Assembly: GCA_035691185.1 (NCBI GenBank)
Contig: DASSJN010000157.1
Location: 1-13,679, forward strand
Length of the DNA: 13,679 nucleotides
Reading direction: 5' to 3'
Source of the DNA: RPQJ01 sp035691185
GTDB lineage: Bacteria; Pseudomonadota; Gammaproteobacteria; Steroidobacterales; Steroidobacteraceae
Part shown: piece by piece, positions 13,364-13,679 of the stretch
How the letters are laid out: the number at the start of each line of letters is the position of its first letter
Position numbering within the stretch: the first letter of the stretch is position 1
The notes under the pieces: model-generated
What the model saw: only the letters and a program-made list of their open reading frames with translations
The model's database searches: none
What the model was told of the DNA's origin: nothing
Made by a program: the position numbers and the translations under genes

Positions 13364-13679
13364 CTAGACGCGGCGCTGCACGGCGGCCACCGCGCGATCG
13401 ACGTCGATCGCGTCGTTGGTCGGGTGCACGCTGATGCGCACGGCGTCGAACCCTGCGCCGTGCATGACGCGGCCGAGCACGATGCCGTCCTCGCGTGCGA
13501 TCGTCTCGACGATGGACGCCGGGATCCGACCGGGAATGCGTACGCTGACGATGCCTGCGTACAGGGCCGGGTGCGCCGGGGTGACGATGTCGACGCCCGC
13601 GATCCGCTGCAATCCCTGGCGCAGTTGCGTCGCGAGCGCGCGGATCCGCGCCTGCAGCAGCGGCCGCGAGATCGCGTCC
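13364..13679 (-). CDS. Class V aminotransferase family protein, C-terminal part
   Basis: The reading frame enters from the right edge and runs 105 codons to TAG at 13366-13364. The visible part starts DAISRPLLQARIRALATQLR, continues GLQRIAGVDIVTPAHPALYA and GIVSVRIPGR, and ends FDAVRISVHPTNDAIDVDRA. This pattern (a locus of the form GV-I-TP, then SGIVSV-IPG, then VRIS-H--ND--DID) is the C-terminal small domain of PLP-dependent class V aminotransferases such as isopenicillin-N-epimerase-like and cysteine-desulfurase-like enzymes. The PLP lysine and substrate pocket are outside the window, so the reaction cannot be named. A TTG at 13612 is internal, not a start, because family-like sequence continues upstream of it to the window edge. 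Confidence 0.82.
   Translation of the reverse strand, partial: DAISRPLLQARIRALATQLRQGLQRIAGVDIVTPAHPALYAGIVSVRIPGRIPASIVETIAREDGIVLGRVMHGAGFDAVRISVHPTNDAIDVDRAVAAVQRRV

Noticed and set aside
1..13679. tRNA, rRNA, CRISPR, phage or toxin-antitoxin genes
   Set aside because: No cloverleaf, spaced direct-repeat array, or family signature was found on either strand by reading; the intergenic spaces are too small for most of these.

Overview
The window is GC-rich, densely packed bacterial chromosome. The gene set (acetolactate synthase with separate large and small subunits, E. coli-type MurB, PuuA-like ligase, OprB-type outer-membrane porin, short Ni-type glyoxalase I, DsbA-like lipoprotein) points to a Gram-negative proteobacterium. 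A Gammaproteobacterium of the Steroidobacter/Nevskia/Xanthomonas kind is my best guess, but this is an inference from gene content, not a proven placement. I see no phage, IS, CRISPR, tRNA or rRNA.

Layout. Positions 1-2377 (minus strand) hold a probable operon: a zinc alcohol dehydrogenase, a DUF2157 membrane protein, and the first codons of a further membrane protein that leaves the left edge through an ATGA overlap. A hotdog thioesterase (2466-2963, plus) runs head-on into ilvH (2966-3469, minus). ilvH is divergent from the acetolactate synthase large-subunit gene (3666-5522, plus); the intergenic space carries a perfect 11-bp inverted repeat. A chromate transporter gene is coupled to the large-subunit gene and appears to start at CTG, with a CTGA overlap.

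A DsbA-family lipoprotein (6743-7522, minus) overlaps the chrA end tail to tail and is divergent from gloA (7611-8030). An OprB-type porin (8221-9348) faces murB (9359-10405, minus), which is divergent from a PuuA-like gamma-glutamylpolyamine synthetase (10542-11930). An unusually short alpha/beta hydrolase that lacks the nucleophile serine follows (12165-12779). A heptamer-phased inverted-repeat element (12782-12890) fills the gap before a small membrane protein (12899-13327, minus) and the C-terminal part of a class V aminotransferase that leaves the right edge.

Functionally this is mostly housekeeping and general metabolism: branched-chain amino acid synthesis, cell-wall precursor synthesis, methylglyoxal detoxification, polyamine use and envelope proteins. 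I see no dedicated accessory system. The observations most worth following are the split, divergent ilvH/large-subunit arrangement with its inverted repeat, the CTG start of chrA, the hydrolase with a replaced nucleophile and odd upstream coding signal, and the palindromic heptamer element. No gene-free stretch exceeds 300 bases; the longest are 11931-12164, 3470-3665 and 8031-8220.
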